Source: Flavobacterium frigoritolerans
Lineage (GTDB): Bacteria > Bacteroidota > Bacteroidia > Flavobacteriales > Flavobacteriaceae
NCBI RefSeq assembly: GCF_025847275.1
Contig: NZ_JAOZEV010000006.1
Coordinates: 124,001-188,000 of the forward strand
Direction: 5' to 3'
Length of the DNA: 64,000 bases
Part shown: in pieces, positions 25,973 through 35,327 of the stretch
Numbering within the stretch: position 1 is the first letter of the stretch
Layout of the letters: each line of letters opens with the position of its first letter
The notes under the pieces: model-generated
What the model saw: only the letters and a program-made list of their open reading frames with translations
Told to the model about the DNA's origin: nothing
Database searches by the model: none
Program-made: the position numbers and the translations under genes

Positions 25973-26714
25973 AGGCTATTATTTCTTTATATTTTACCGC
26001 TAGTTCCGCTAATAAAAACTCTGTTGTGGTCTTATTATTTGTGTTTAAAATCTTCGTAAAACTTTCATTTTCTACAGCAAAATACTCAAATCCTTTTACG
26101 TAATCTAAAGGAATACTTAGCTTTTGCACAAAATGATCCGTATTAAACATTTTTTCTAAAAGTCGCATGAAAATTTCCTTTTTCTCTACTGCTAGTTCTT
26201 TTTTCAACATTGCACTTCTTCCTGAGAAAAAATTCAGTAAAGGATCTAAAGCCACTGAGCCTCCTAAACCTACAGAAGCATCTAAGTCGGTTGCGCCTTT
26301 TAGTTTACGCTCGGCAGGAGAATATGAACGTTGCCCAGCTGGAATTATACCCATCGCAACCGCATTAATATTATCATATCTTTTTATGATGACTTCTCGT
26401 AATTGATTCATTCCTACCTCTATTTTTACCACAAAATTTCTCGAAGCAAAATCTTCATCTATCAAAACAATTCGCCGCTCTTTAAGCTGTACCGATGAAA
26501 AAATAAGTGTATCCCCTATTTGAGCTGGTATTGAAAAAGAGCCATCTGCATTTGTAACTACCGAAGTCTCTGTTCTCACATTTACCACATAAATCCCCTC
26601 TAAATCCATTATATTAGCATCTACTTTCCCTTTTAAAATAGTAGAAACTTCTACTTGTGCCAAAAGGTTGTTAGCAAGAAAAACAAAAAAAATACATACT
26701 GCCTTGTTCATCAA
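25959..26714 (-). CDS. CarboxypepD_reg-like exported protein (copy 1 of tandem family)
   Basis: 251 residues, signal peptide about 1-19 (ending LAQ). The beta-sandwich covers about 24-105 with GIYVVNVRTETSVVTNADGS and GDTLIFSSVQLKERRI. It is followed by LREVIIKRYDNINAVAMG and the motif GIIPAGQRSYSPAERKL. SGRSAMLKKE and the LDYVKGFEYF segment are shared with copy 2 (LEHIKGFQLY). First gene of the five-gene operon that ends with DUF6702 and the M1 peptidase. No function is assigned to this family to my knowledge. Confidence 0.8.
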   Translation of the reverse strand: MMNKAVCIFFVFLANNLLAQVEVSTILKGKVDANIMDLEGIYVVNVRTETSVVTNADGSFSIPAQIGDTLIFSSVQLKERRIVLIDEDFASRNFVVKIEVGMNQLREVIIKRYDNINAVAMGIIPAGQRSYSPAERKLKGATDLDASVGLGGSVALDPLLNFFSGRSAMLKKELAVEKKEIFMRLLEKMFNTDHFVQKLSIPLDYVKGFEYFAVENESFTKILNTNNKTTTEFLLAELAVKYKEIIACENN

Positions 26715-26865
26715 ATAATTATAAGGATAAGTTGTAAAAGTATCTTAATGTCTTCTAAATTTAATACTAACGACTTGGTAAATATATGTTAATTAAAACT
26801 TTATTTCACGGCTTTAAAATCTACAATTTAATACCTTTAACTTAAATAAAAACACTATAAAACCT

Positions 26866-27573
26866 ATGAAAAGCATTATTATTGCCAGCACCTCTACTCT
26901 TCATGGCGGCAGCTATTTAGACTATTTATTACCCGAATTGCAAGTACATTTTAAAAACTGTGAATCTATTCTTTTTATTCCTTTTGCAAGACCCGGAGGT
27001 ATCTCTCATGAACAATACACCAATACTGTTTCTCAAGCATTCGGAAAAATAAACATCAATGTAAAAGGAATTCACGAATTTGAAGATGCTACAGCAGCAA
27101 TTAATAACGCCCAAGGAATCTTTACTGGTGGCGGAAATACTTTTTTACTAGTAACTCAACTATACAAGAATAATATTATGTCCACTCTTGCTGAGGCTGT
27201 TAAAAATGGGACGCCTTATTTAGGAACAAGTGCAGGAAGTAACATTTGCGGTTTATCAATGCAAACCACCAATGATATGCCTATCATTTACCCACCAAGC
27301 TTTCAAACTTTAGGATTAATTCCGTTTAACCTAAACCCTCATTATTTAGATCCAGATTCTCAATCTAAACATATGGGTGAAACTCGCGAAACAAGAATAA
27401 AAGAATTTCATGCTTTTAATACATTACCTGTTTTAGGATTAAGAGAAGGAAGCTGGTTAGATGTAAAAGGAGATCAAATCGTTTTGAAAGGAAATTTATC
27501 TGCTCGTCTTTTTAGACAAAATCAAGAGCCTGAAGAATTAGAACCTCAAACAGATTTGAGTTATGTGCAATAA
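26866..27573 (+). CDS. pepE: Dipeptidase E (alpha-aspartyl dipeptidase)
   Basis: Cytoplasmic serine peptidase of family S51 that cleaves Asp-Xaa dipeptides. The nucleophile motif GTSAGSN places the catalytic Ser at residue 122, preceded by the GIFTGGGNTF loop near 84-93. The NLNPHYLDP segment with the conserved His follows at about 157. The length of 235 residues matches E. coli PepE (229). A terminator hairpin starts at the stop codon. Confidence 0.93.
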   Translation: MKSIIIASTSTLHGGSYLDYLLPELQVHFKNCESILFIPFARPGGISHEQYTNTVSQAFGKININVKGIHEFEDATAAINNAQGIFTGGGNTFLLVTQLYKNNIMSTLAEAVKNGTPYLGTSAGSNICGLSMQTTNDMPIIYPPSFQTLGLIPFNLNPHYLDPDSQSKHMGETRETRIKEFHAFNTLPVLGLREGSWLDVKGDQIVLKGNLSARLFRQNQEPEELEPQTDLSYVQ

Positions 27574-27605
27574 AAAAGCCGAAACTATTAAGTTTCGGCT
27601 TTTTA
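27572..27605. terminator. Bidirectional terminator between pepE and the first tRNA-Gly gene
   Basis: An 11-bp perfect stem (AAGCCGAAACT with AGTTTCGGCTT) is flanked by A and T runs. It ends pepE on the plus strand and the tRNA transcript on the minus strand. Confidence 0.85.
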
Positions 27606-27608
27606 AAG

Positions 27609-27681
<73 letters not shown>

Positions 27682-27693
27682 ATTAACAGGGTG

Positions 27694-27701
27694 CAAATGT
27701 A
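27694..27701 (-). promoter_or_regulatory. Predicted -7 promoter element of tRNA-Gly copy A
   Basis: The reverse strand reads TACATTTG (exact TAnnTTTG) followed by CACC, 12 bp before the tRNA 5' end, the same spacing as in copy B. Confidence 0.6.
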
Positions 27702-27753
27702 AAAAAATTAAATCATTTTAAAAAATAAAAATCAAAAATTTTTAATTTTGATA

Positions 27754-27786
27754 AAAAACCGAAACATTTGCAATTTCGGTTTTTTA
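27754..27786. terminator. Terminator downstream of tRNA-Gly copy B
   Basis: AAAACCGAAA pairs with TTTCGGTTTT, with A and T runs on both sides, directly after the minus-strand tRNA copy B. It resembles the hairpin after copy A. Confidence 0.8.
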
Positions 27787-27787
27787 G

Positions 27788-27860
<73 letters not shown>

Positions 27861-27872
27861 ATTACTGTGGTG

Positions 27873-27880
27873 CAAATATA
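27873..27880 (-). promoter_or_regulatory. Predicted -7 promoter element of tRNA-Gly copy B
   Basis: The reverse strand reads TATATTTG (exact TAnnTTTG) followed by CACC, 12 bp before the tRNA 5' end. Confidence 0.6.
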
Positions 27881-27996
27881 GATAATAACTTCAGTTAAAA
27901 ACAAGTTTTTTTTATTAAAATTTCATAAAATTTAAAACAAATTCTATAATATATTTAAAACTAAAAAGTTATAATTTTACTTTTTTAAAAAACACT

Positions 27997-28443
27997 ATGC
28001 CAAACATACAAGAAATACCTGCCCAAGAAACTTATTTAGTACGTAATCCAGTTCTAAGAAAAGGAAAACCTATAGAAAGTTGCCGTTTTGATGGCGATGA
28101 TTTAGCAACAACACATCACTTTGGTTTATTTGAAGACAAAAGTTTGGTAGGGATTATTTCGTTATTCCAGAATTCCAACATTACATTTACAGAAAATCAC
28201 CAATCGCAAATTCGAGGAATGGCTATTTTAGACGATTTCAGAAAAAAAGGATTCGGAGAAGCTTTAGTAAATTACTGCGAAGAATACTGTATAAATAATA
28301 ATCATCAATTAATATGGTTTAATGCCAGAACCGAAGCTGTTGGATTTTATGAAAAAATGGGTTACCAAAAAATTGGTGCTATTTTTGAAATAAAAGATGT
28401 TGGAGAACATTTACTAATGTTTAAAAAACTTAAAAATGAATAA
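27997..28443 (+). CDS. GNAT-family N-acetyltransferase
   Basis: 148-residue cytoplasmic acetyltransferase. The acetyl-CoA site is visible as QIRGMAILDDFRKKGFGEALV near residues 68-88, corresponding to the RxxGxG/A motif A. It is followed by the NARTEAVGFYEKMGYQKIG segment (motif B), which is typical of this superfamily. The substrate is unknown. The gene overlaps the next one, an L,D-transpeptidase, by 8 bp, so the two are probably translated together. Confidence 0.87.
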   Translation: MPNIQEIPAQETYLVRNPVLRKGKPIESCRFDGDDLATTHHFGLFEDKSLVGIISLFQNSNITFTENHQSQIRGMAILDDFRKKGFGEALVNYCEEYCINNNHQLIWFNARTEAVGFYEKMGYQKIGAIFEIKDVGEHLLMFKKLKNE

Positions 28444-30016
28444 ACTTTACTTTTTTATATTATTATCGATTGTTATAAGCTGCAAGAAAGAAGAAAAAGC
28501 AATTCCTGTAAAAAAAACAGAACCTCTTCCTGCAATTATTCAAACTGATGAGCGAAAAATTCAGCTAGATACTTCATTGATTGGTTCATTTAAAAGTGAA
28601 AATCTTCAAAAATTTTATATCGCCTCAAACAATGAAACCGTTTGGGGAAATCTAAAGAAAAGAACATTCATTATAAATGAATTAAAAAAATCGGAAACAC
28701 TTGGTTTAAATCCTGATGATTATAATATAAAAAAAATAAAAACCTTTGAAAGCAAAATAAGTAAACTAGACGATGCTGACTTAGCTCTTTACGATCTCTT
28801 ACTTACCTATAATTTCCAGAAATACTTAACACATTTATATAAAGGAAAACTAAATCCAAAGAAACTATATAATGATTGGGATTTAAACGAAAAGCCATTT
28901 GATGTAAATACCATTCTCATAAAAGCTTTTAATGATAATGACCTAGCTCTTACCATTGAGCAAAGCCAACCAAAAACAGACACCTATAAAAGACTCTTAA
29001 AAGCACTTGCGCTGCTAAATGATTTTCCAAACGACAACATTAAGACAATCGATGTTATAGATAAAGTAGTATTACACGATACTAATAGCGCTATGATTAC
29101 GGTAAAAAAACGACTTTTATACTGGAAAGATTTAACAGGAAGAGATAGTCTAACCTCTATATACGACAGCAAAACATTTGAAGCTATTAAAAAATTCCAA
29201 ATCCGTCATGGCTTAGCTGCTGATGGAGTTATAGGTAGAGGAACTATTAATGCTTTAAATTTTTCTAAAAACAGAAGGAAAAATCAAATTATCGCTAACC
29301 TTGAGCGTTGGAGATGGTATGCAGATACGTTGGCAGAAAATTACTTCATAATAAACATTCCTGATTACAGCTTAAATGTTGTTGAAAACAAAGACACTAC
29401 TGTTGTTCGAAAAATTGTTGTTGGAACTATTAGCCGAAAAACGCCAATACTTACCTCAACCCTTAAAACTGTAGTTCTCAATCCTACATGGACCGTTCCT
29501 CCTACTATTTTGAAAGAAGATATTGTTCCTGCAATGAAACGAAATCGAAATTATTTAAAGAATAAAAACATCACAATTTACAGCAAAGATAATTCGGTTG
29601 TAGAACCAAATGACTGGAACGAAAATTCACCAGGCAGCTATCGTTATGTACAAAGTCCGGGAAGCAATAATTCTTTAGGATTAATGAAAATCTTATTCCC
29701 AAACAATCATAGTGTTTATTTACACGATACAAATCATCGTAGCTTATTTGGCAGAAACAATCGTTCCTTAAGCTCAGGCTGTATTCGTGTTGAGAATCCA
29801 CTGGAATTAGCACAACACATACTAGACTCTAATAATTGGTCGAAAGAAAAAATAGACTCAGTCATTGTAACTAAAAAAACTACCAACGTAAAGATTGCTA
29901 AAAAATATACTATCTACCAATGGTATTGGACTGCTTGGAGCATAAACAACTCCTTACAGTTTAGAGATGACATTTACAATTTGGATGCTGATTTATATGC
30001 TAAATTAAGAAATTAG
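28436..30016 (+). CDS. L,D-transpeptidase lipoprotein (YcbB-like, with peptidoglycan-binding domain)
   Basis: 526 residues, predicted lipoprotein with Cys16 in VISC. An N-terminal helical domain resembles the YcbB/LdtD scaffold. A PG_binding_1 domain lies at about residues 235-275 (FEAIKKFQIRHGLAADGVIG). The YkuD catalytic domain at about 295-460 carries His430 (HDTNHRSLFG) and the nucleophile Cys449 in SSGCIRV. Such enzymes make 3-3 cross-links or attach proteins to peptidoglycan in the periplasm. Its end overlaps the end of a second, convergent L,D-transpeptidase gene by 12 bp. Confidence 0.92.
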   Translation: MNKLYFFILLSIVISCKKEEKAIPVKKTEPLPAIIQTDERKIQLDTSLIGSFKSENLQKFYIASNNETVWGNLKKRTFIINELKKSETLGLNPDDYNIKKIKTFESKISKLDDADLALYDLLLTYNFQKYLTHLYKGKLNPKKLYNDWDLNEKPFDVNTILIKAFNDNDLALTIEQSQPKTDTYKRLLKALALLNDFPNDNIKTIDVIDKVVLHDTNSAMITVKKRLLYWKDLTGRDSLTSIYDSKTFEAIKKFQIRHGLAADGVIGRGTINALNFSKNRRKNQIIANLERWRWYADTLAENYFIINIPDYSLNVVENKDTTVVRKIVVGTISRKTPILTSTLKTVVLNPTWTVPPTILKEDIVPAMKRNRNYLKNKNITIYSKDNSVVEPNDWNENSPGSYRYVQSPGSNNSLGLMKILFPNNHSVYLHDTNHRSLFGRNNRSLSSGCIRVENPLELAQHILDSNNWSKEKIDSVIVTKKTTNVKIAKKYTIYQWYWTAWSINNSLQFRDDIYNLDADLYAKLRN

Positions 30017-30727
30017 CCTTTCCTCCATTGCAAAAGTTCTGGATGGATGATAAATATACAAACATGATTTATCTTTTATTGTCTCAATAATAGCATTTGT
30101 TAATTCTACTGGGATAGCAGGACAGCCTAAACTACGACCTAACCTCTTGTTGCCTCTAATAAAGGATTCCGAAACATAATCAGCTCCATGAATTACGACC
30201 GCTCTCTCACGAGCATTATCATTAACTCCTCTTTCTAAACCATCTAAACGTAACGAATTTCCGTGTTTTCCTTTATAAACCTCAGCTGTAGCGTAAAACC
30301 CAAGACTACTTTTATAAGAAGAATTTGTATTCGAAAAATCCGATGCAAATTCATCCCCTGTATTTCTCCCGTGGGCAACTAAAGATTGAAATAATACGGT
30401 ATTGGTAGAAAGATCGATAACCCAAAGACGCTTCATATTAGAAGACAAGCTAAAATCAATTAAAGTTAAAAGGTCTTTTTGTATAACACCTTTTTCTTTT
30501 AATAAATAAAAACCTTTTAAAGCTTCTGTAAAACTCTCAATTTCAGGTAAATCAAAATTATTTGCATTAAGTGTACTATAAACAGCTTTGATTCTTAAAT
30601 CTAAGCTTGAAGTTACTGTACTTGCGATATTTTTCTTTTCAACTTTTTTAACTTCTGTGGTAGTTTTTGTATCCGTGGTAAATGACAAAAACATTACCAA
30701 CAACATGGAGCAAATCTTATAAATCAT
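30005..30727 (-). CDS. L,D-transpeptidase catalytic domain protein (YkuD_2 type)
   Basis: 240-residue exported protein with an N-terminal hydrophobic segment (about 1-18). The catalytic region has HG-containing VVIHGADYVSE followed by GRSLGCPAIP with the nucleophile Cys202. This is the YkuD_2 variant, common in Bacteroidetes and distinct from the YcbB type encoded next door. It probably acts on peptidoglycan in the periplasm, but the reaction (cross-linking or trimming) is unproven. It is convergent with the other transpeptidase, overlapping by 12 bp at the stops. Confidence 0.88.
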   Translation of the reverse strand: MIYKICSMLLVMFLSFTTDTKTTTEVKKVEKKNIASTVTSSLDLRIKAVYSTLNANNFDLPEIESFTEALKGFYLLKEKGVIQKDLLTLIDFSLSSNMKRLWVIDLSTNTVLFQSLVAHGRNTGDEFASDFSNTNSSYKSSLGFYATAEVYKGKHGNSLRLDGLERGVNDNARERAVVIHGADYVSESFIRGNKRLGRSLGCPAIPVELTNAIIETIKDKSCLYIYHPSRTFAMEERLIS

Positions 30728-30763
30728 TGAATGCGTTTAGGTTATAATTTGTTTCGTGGTTCG

Positions 30764-30771
30764 CAAATATA
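30764..30771 (-). promoter_or_regulatory. Predicted -7 promoter element of the YkuD_2 gene
   Basis: The reverse strand reads TATATTTG (exact TAnnTTTG), 36 bp upstream of the ATG at 30727. Confidence 0.55.
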
Positions 30772-31269
30772 TAAAAAATATGTAGCTCCCAAAATTTTAA
30801 AGCAGAAACGAAGTACTTTTTAATCATTTTTTAACGAATCAAACCCAATAATTATTGTATTCTCTTAATGAAAACATAACAAAACTTACTGAAATACAGC
30901 AAAATATAAATTAAAACCTACATGCTAGAAAAACAAATTATCTATTTCACCTGCAATATACTATTCTAATTAACTACATCATTTTAAACTAAATAAGCTC
31001 AATAGCAATTTAAAAATATTCAAACACATACTCGAAAAAAGAAAAACTCTTTAACAAGGCTAGCAATTTACTTATCAATATTATACTCAAACCTATTTTT
31101 CAATCTTAATTCACTATTTCATTGCCCTTAATGGTATCAAAAATAAAATCTAATCTGCATATATTTTAAAAAATTACAGCTTCTACAATTAAATTATTAT
31201 TTTTTTACACCGTTCCCTTTATAAAGCATAATTGTATCTAAGTCGCTCTTAAACATTTTACAAATGGCT

Positions 31270-31277
31270 TATCTTTG
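31270..31277 (+). promoter_or_regulatory. Predicted -7 promoter element of gpmI
   Basis: TATCTTTG matches TAnnTTTG exactly, 16 bp before the gpmI ATG, predicting a leader of only about ten bases. Confidence 0.6.
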
Positions 31278-31293
31278 TGCAAAATAAATTCTG

Positions 31294-32811
31294 ATGAACA
31301 AAAAAGTAATCCTTATGATTTTAGATGGTTGGGGAAAATCTCCTGACCCTAAAGTATCCGCAATAGACAATGCAAATGTTCCATTTATAAATAGTCTTTA
31401 CCAAAACTACCCAAGCGCACAACTTCGTACCGATGGTTTAAATGTAGGTTTACCTGAAGGACAAATGGGAAATAGCGAAGTTGGTCATATGAACCTTGGT
31501 GCTGGAAGAATCGTTTACCAAGATTTAGCAAAAATAAACCTTGCAGTAGCTCACAATACTTTAGCCAAAGAACAAGTACTTGTAGACGCTTTTACTTATG
31601 CAAAAGAAAACAATAAAAAAGTACATTTTTTAGGACTGGTTTCTGATGGTGGTGTTCACTCACACACTTCTCACCTACGCGGGCTAATTGATGCTTCTCA
31701 AGAATATGGCTTAGACAAAGTATTTGTTCATGCCTTTACAGATGGTCGTGATGTAGATCCAAAATCTGGAGCGACATACATTCAAGATTTAGAAAATCAT
31801 ATTGCAAACACTCCTGTAAAAATAGCATCTGTTATAGGTCGTTATTACGCAATGGATCGTGATAAACGCTGGGAAAGAATAAAGCTAGCTTACGATTTAG
31901 TTGTTAACGGACTAGGAACTCCTTCTAGAGATGCAGTAGCCTCTATTAAAGAAAGCTACGAAAATAACATTACCGACGAGTTTATTGCTCCGGTAATAAT
32001 GGTTGATGAAAACGGAAAACCATTAGCAACTATCGAAGAAGATGATGTTGTTATTTTCTTCAATTTTAGAACAGACAGAGGTCGTGAACTTACTGAAGCA
32101 TTATCGCAACAAGATTTTCACGAAGAGAATATGCATAAACTAAAATTGTATTATGTTACATTAACTAATTACGATGAAACATACCAAAATGTAAAAGTTG
32201 TTTACAACAAAGACAATATAACTGAGACATTAGGAGAGGTTTTAGAAAAAGCCAACAAAACACAAATTCGTATTGCCGAAACGGAGAAATATCCTCACGT
32301 TACTTTTTTCTTTTCTGGCGGAAGAGAAATCCCTTTTGTTGGAGAAACAAGGATTTTAAGAAATTCTCCAAAAGTAGCTACTTATGATTTGCAACCAGAA
32401 ATGAGCGCTTGGGAATTAACCACTGCTCTTGTTCCTGAATTACAAAAAGGTGAAGTAGATTTTGTATGCCTTAACTTTGCTAATGGCGATATGGTAGGAC
32501 ATACAGGAATTATGAGTGCTGCAATTTTAGCATGTGAAGCTGTTGATACTTGCGTTAGAGCGGTTATCGAAACTGCTTTGGCAAATGATTATACTACAAT
32601 TGTAATTGCCGATCACGGAAATTGCGAAACTATGATTAATCCTGATGGAAGTCCAAACACCGCACACACAACTAATCCTGTGCCGATTATTTTGGTTGAC
32701 AAAGACATTAAAATAATTCACGATGGTGTTTTAGGAGATATCGCACCCACTATTCTTGAATTAATGGGAATAGAGCAACCTGCTGCTATGACACGTCATT
32801 CGTTATTGTAA
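31294..32811 (+). CDS. gpmI: 2,3-bisphosphoglycerate-independent phosphoglycerate mutase
   Basis: Glycolytic enzyme that interconverts 3- and 2-phosphoglycerate with two Mn ions. The N-terminal metal motif MILDGWG is at residues 8-14 and the phospho-serine motif GNSEVGHMNLG lies near 60-70. The metal-binding IADHGN and NTAHTTNPVP segments are near the C-terminus. The length of 505 residues is normal. Monocistronic, with a terminator about 60 bp after the stop. Confidence 0.96.
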   Translation: MNKKVILMILDGWGKSPDPKVSAIDNANVPFINSLYQNYPSAQLRTDGLNVGLPEGQMGNSEVGHMNLGAGRIVYQDLAKINLAVAHNTLAKEQVLVDAFTYAKENNKKVHFLGLVSDGGVHSHTSHLRGLIDASQEYGLDKVFVHAFTDGRDVDPKSGATYIQDLENHIANTPVKIASVIGRYYAMDRDKRWERIKLAYDLVVNGLGTPSRDAVASIKESYENNITDEFIAPVIMVDENGKPLATIEEDDVVIFFNFRTDRGRELTEALSQQDFHEENMHKLKLYYVTLTNYDETYQNVKVVYNKDNITETLGEVLEKANKTQIRIAETEKYPHVTFFFSGGREIPFVGETRILRNSPKVATYDLQPEMSAWELTTALVPELQKGEVDFVCLNFANGDMVGHTGIMSAAILACEAVDTCVRAVIETALANDYTTIVIADHGNCETMINPDGSPNTAHTTNPVPIILVDKDIKIIHDGVLGDIAPTILELMGIEQPAAMTRHSLL

Positions 32812-32872
32812 AAATATCAGTTTTCAGTATCAGTAATCGCTGAAAGCTGTGACTGCAATTGTAAATCCGCAT

Positions 32873-32912
32873 TTAAAAAAGCTGTTCTTTATCGAGAACA
32901 GCTTTTTTTTTG
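32873..32912 (+). terminator. Intrinsic terminator after gpmI
   Basis: AAGCTGTTCT pairs with AGAACAGCTT around a short loop, followed by a run of nine T. Confidence 0.85.
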
Positions 32913-32954
32913 CACAAATAAACTTTAAACTCACTAAATTGAAAGTAATACTAT

Positions 32955-32962
32955 TATATTTG
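32955..32962 (+). promoter_or_regulatory. Predicted -7 promoter element of the TetR/ABC export operon
   Basis: TATATTTG matches TAnnTTTG exactly, 17 bp before the ATG of the regulator gene. It is the only such element I find ahead of the four-gene operon. Confidence 0.6.
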
Positions 32963-32979
32963 CATTAAAAATAATTTTT

Positions 32980-33651
32980 ATGGAAATTATACTATCAAAT
33001 TTAAAAATCCAAGTCAATGAGAAGATCTATGTAAAAGATCCAGAAACATCTGCCTTAGGAAAAAAAATTATTGAGCAAAGTATTCTTCTTATTGATGCTA
33101 TTGGTTTTGATAATTTTACATTTAAAAAATTAGGCAAAGAAATAGGATCAAACGAAAGTTCCATTTATCGTTATTTTGAAAACAAACACAAATTATTAGT
33201 TTATTTATCTTCTTGGTACTGGAGCTGGATGGAGTATAAATTAGTTTTTACCACTACTAACATCTCAGATAAAAAAGAGAAACTTAATAAAGCTATCACT
33301 ATAGTTACCGAAAAAATAACTGATGATATCTCTACAGAACACATTAATGAAGCAATTCTAAATAAAATTATAATTGCAGAATTCACAAAGACACTTCACA
33401 CTAAAGAAGTAGATCATGAAAACAAAGAAGGTTTTTTTTTAATATACAAAAGAGTCATTAACCGAATTGTTTCTATTGTAAAGGAAGTAAATCCAGAATA
33501 CCCTTTTGCAAAATCTCTAGTATCGACTATTGTAGAAGGAAGTTTACACCAACATTTCTTGACAGATCATTTAAAAACAATTACTGATTGCAATGAGACT
33601 GTTACAACTACTCAATTTTATTTAAATCTTGCAGAAAACGTTTTGCGCTAA
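32980..33651 (+). CDS. TetR/AcrR-family transcriptional regulator
   Basis: 223 residues. An N-terminal stretch of about 25 residues precedes the TetR helix-turn-helix (FTFKKLGKEIG, then ESSIYRYFENKHKLLVYL, residues about 46-76). The C-terminal ligand-binding half is helical and not recognisable to a compound class. It leads an operon with ABC, HlyD and TolC genes, 11 bp before the first, so it most likely represses that export system and itself in response to an exported molecule. Confidence 0.85.
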   Translation: MEIILSNLKIQVNEKIYVKDPETSALGKKIIEQSILLIDAIGFDNFTFKKLGKEIGSNESSIYRYFENKHKLLVYLSSWYWSWMEYKLVFTTTNISDKKEKLNKAITIVTEKITDDISTEHINEAILNKIIIAEFTKTLHTKEVDHENKEGFFLIYKRVINRIVSIVKEVNPEYPFAKSLVSTIVEGSLHQHFLTDHLKTITDCNETVTTTQFYLNLAENVLR

Positions 33652-33662
33652 AAACAACCAAT

Positions 33663-35321
33663 ATGACTCCACTAAAAAGATTTTACAATTTACTTGAGCT
33701 AGATAAAAAAGATATTTATCAAATCTTTTTCTATGCTATTTTCGCTGGATTAATAAGTTTATCACTCCCGTTAGGCATTCAAGCCATTATCACTTTTATA
33801 CAATCTGGCAGGGTAAGTGCCTCTTGGATTGTTCTTATTATATTAGTTGTTGCCGGAGTTGCACTTGTTGGTGTTTTATCTTTTATGCAATTGCGAATTA
33901 CTGAAAACTTACAACAAAAAATATTTGTTCGCGCTTCCTTTGAATTTGCTGCTCGTTTGCCAAAAATAAAACAAGCCGAATTATACGGCACATATCCTCC
34001 AGAATTAACGAATCGTTTTTTTGATACCATGACCATTCAAAAAGGGACTTCAAAATTATTGACTGATTTTTCGGCGGCCTTACTCCAAATCACCTTCGGA
34101 ATTATACTGTTGTCCTTGTATCATCCCTATTTTATTGTATTTGGTCTCTTATTATTTCTGCTTTTGTATTTCATTTTCAAATTTTCATACAAATCAGGTA
34201 TAGAAACCAGTTTAAAAGAATCAAAATTTAAATACAAGGTGGCGGGCTGGTTACAAGAAATGGCACGCAATAATTTTAGTTTCAGAAATGAGCTGAATTA
34301 TGATTTTGCACTTCAAAAAAACAACTCAATAGTCGCTGGATATCTTACTTATCGTGAGAAACATTTTAGCATTATCAAAAGACAATTTACACAATTGATT
34401 CTTTTCAAAATCATCATAACGGCTAGTTTATTATCTATTGGAGGCTATTTGGTTTTGAGTCAGGAAATGAATATTGGACAATTTGTTGCCGCAGAAATTA
34501 TCATCTTATTAGTCATTAACTCTGTTGAGAAGATTATTCTTGGACTCGAAAGTTTCTATGATGTTTTAACTTCTGTTGAAAAAATAGGACAAGTAACTGA
34601 TTTAGAATTAGAAGAAAATTCAGATTCACAAAATGACCGTTGTTATAATAACATTACTTTAGAAACAGAAGGCTTGAGTGTTAAGTTTCCTGATTCTCCA
34701 AAGAATGCGTTAGACTCTATAACTCTTAAAATAAATCAGGGAGAAAAAATAGTGATTGACGGTCAGAATGGATCAGGGAAAACAACTCTTATTCGAGTAT
34801 TATCGGGTATTCTCAAACAAAACTCTGGCGCTTTTTATATCAATGATGATACTTTTAAGAAAATAAACCTAAAACAATATCGCTCTCAGATTGGCAGTAT
34901 TATCCACAATGAAACTCCATTTGAAGGCACCATTTTAGAAAACATCACTTTTAATGATCCATCGATAAGTTCTGAAGATTTAAAATGGGCAGTAGATGGC
35001 GTTCAACTTAGCCCGTTTATTAAATTACTACCAAAAGGTTTAGACACTCATATTTATCCTGAAGGAAGACAACTGTCTTCATCAAACGCTCAAAAAATTC
35101 TATTAGCAAGAAGTATTATTCATAAACCAAAAATCCTTTTTTATGAGGATCCAACAGATACAATGGATGATAATGTTGCTAATGAAATTATTGATTTTAT
35201 AACTTCAGATAAGAATAAATGGACCATCATTGTTTCCTCTAAGAATCCTTATTGGAAAACAAAATCTACTCGAAAGTTAACTATGCAAAATGGCCTCATT
35301 ATTCTTGATCAAAAAAACTAA
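33663..35321 (+). CDS. ABC transporter with fused membrane and ATPase domains; altered catalytic motifs
   Basis: 552 residues with a six-helix membrane domain (about 15-300) and a C-terminal nucleotide-binding domain, the HlyB/exporter arrangement without a peptidase domain. Walker A is intact (GQNGSGKTT, near residue 366). The signature reads LSSSNAQ instead of LSGGQ (near 470). Walker B ends ILFYEDPTD, with Asp and Glu swapped relative to ILLLDEPT (near 495). The H-loop position reads VSSKN with no His (near 525). ATP binding looks kept while hydrolysis may be weak. The operon continues 6 bp later with an HlyD-type gene and then a TolC-type gene. Confidence 0.88.
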   Translation: MTPLKRFYNLLELDKKDIYQIFFYAIFAGLISLSLPLGIQAIITFIQSGRVSASWIVLIILVVAGVALVGVLSFMQLRITENLQQKIFVRASFEFAARLPKIKQAELYGTYPPELTNRFFDTMTIQKGTSKLLTDFSAALLQITFGIILLSLYHPYFIVFGLLLFLLLYFIFKFSYKSGIETSLKESKFKYKVAGWLQEMARNNFSFRNELNYDFALQKNNSIVAGYLTYREKHFSIIKRQFTQLILFKIIITASLLSIGGYLVLSQEMNIGQFVAAEIIILLVINSVEKIILGLESFYDVLTSVEKIGQVTDLELEENSDSQNDRCYNNITLETEGLSVKFPDSPKNALDSITLKINQGEKIVIDGQNGSGKTTLIRVLSGILKQNSGAFYINDDTFKKINLKQYRSQIGSIIHNETPFEGTILENITFNDPSISSEDLKWAVDGVQLSPFIKLLPKGLDTHIYPEGRQLSSSNAQKILLARSIIHKPKILFYEDPTDTMDDNVANEIIDFITSDKNKWTIIVSSKNPYWKTKSTRKLTMQNGLIILDQKN

Positions 35322-35327
35322 TATGTC

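Larger units (their letters stand above)
30728..31293. other. Long AT-rich intergenic region upstream of gpmI
   Basis: 566 bp without a convincing reading frame. It contains the promoter of the leftward transpeptidase (30764-30771) and of gpmI (31270-31277). The middle (about 30800-31250) is very AT-rich and I see no stable hairpin, repeat or RNA gene in it. Confidence 0.6.

Noticed and set aside
30800..31250. Possible small RNA or riboswitch in the long gap before gpmI
   Set aside because: The stretch is very AT-rich, and I see no stable stem, no T-run terminator and no conserved motif to support one.
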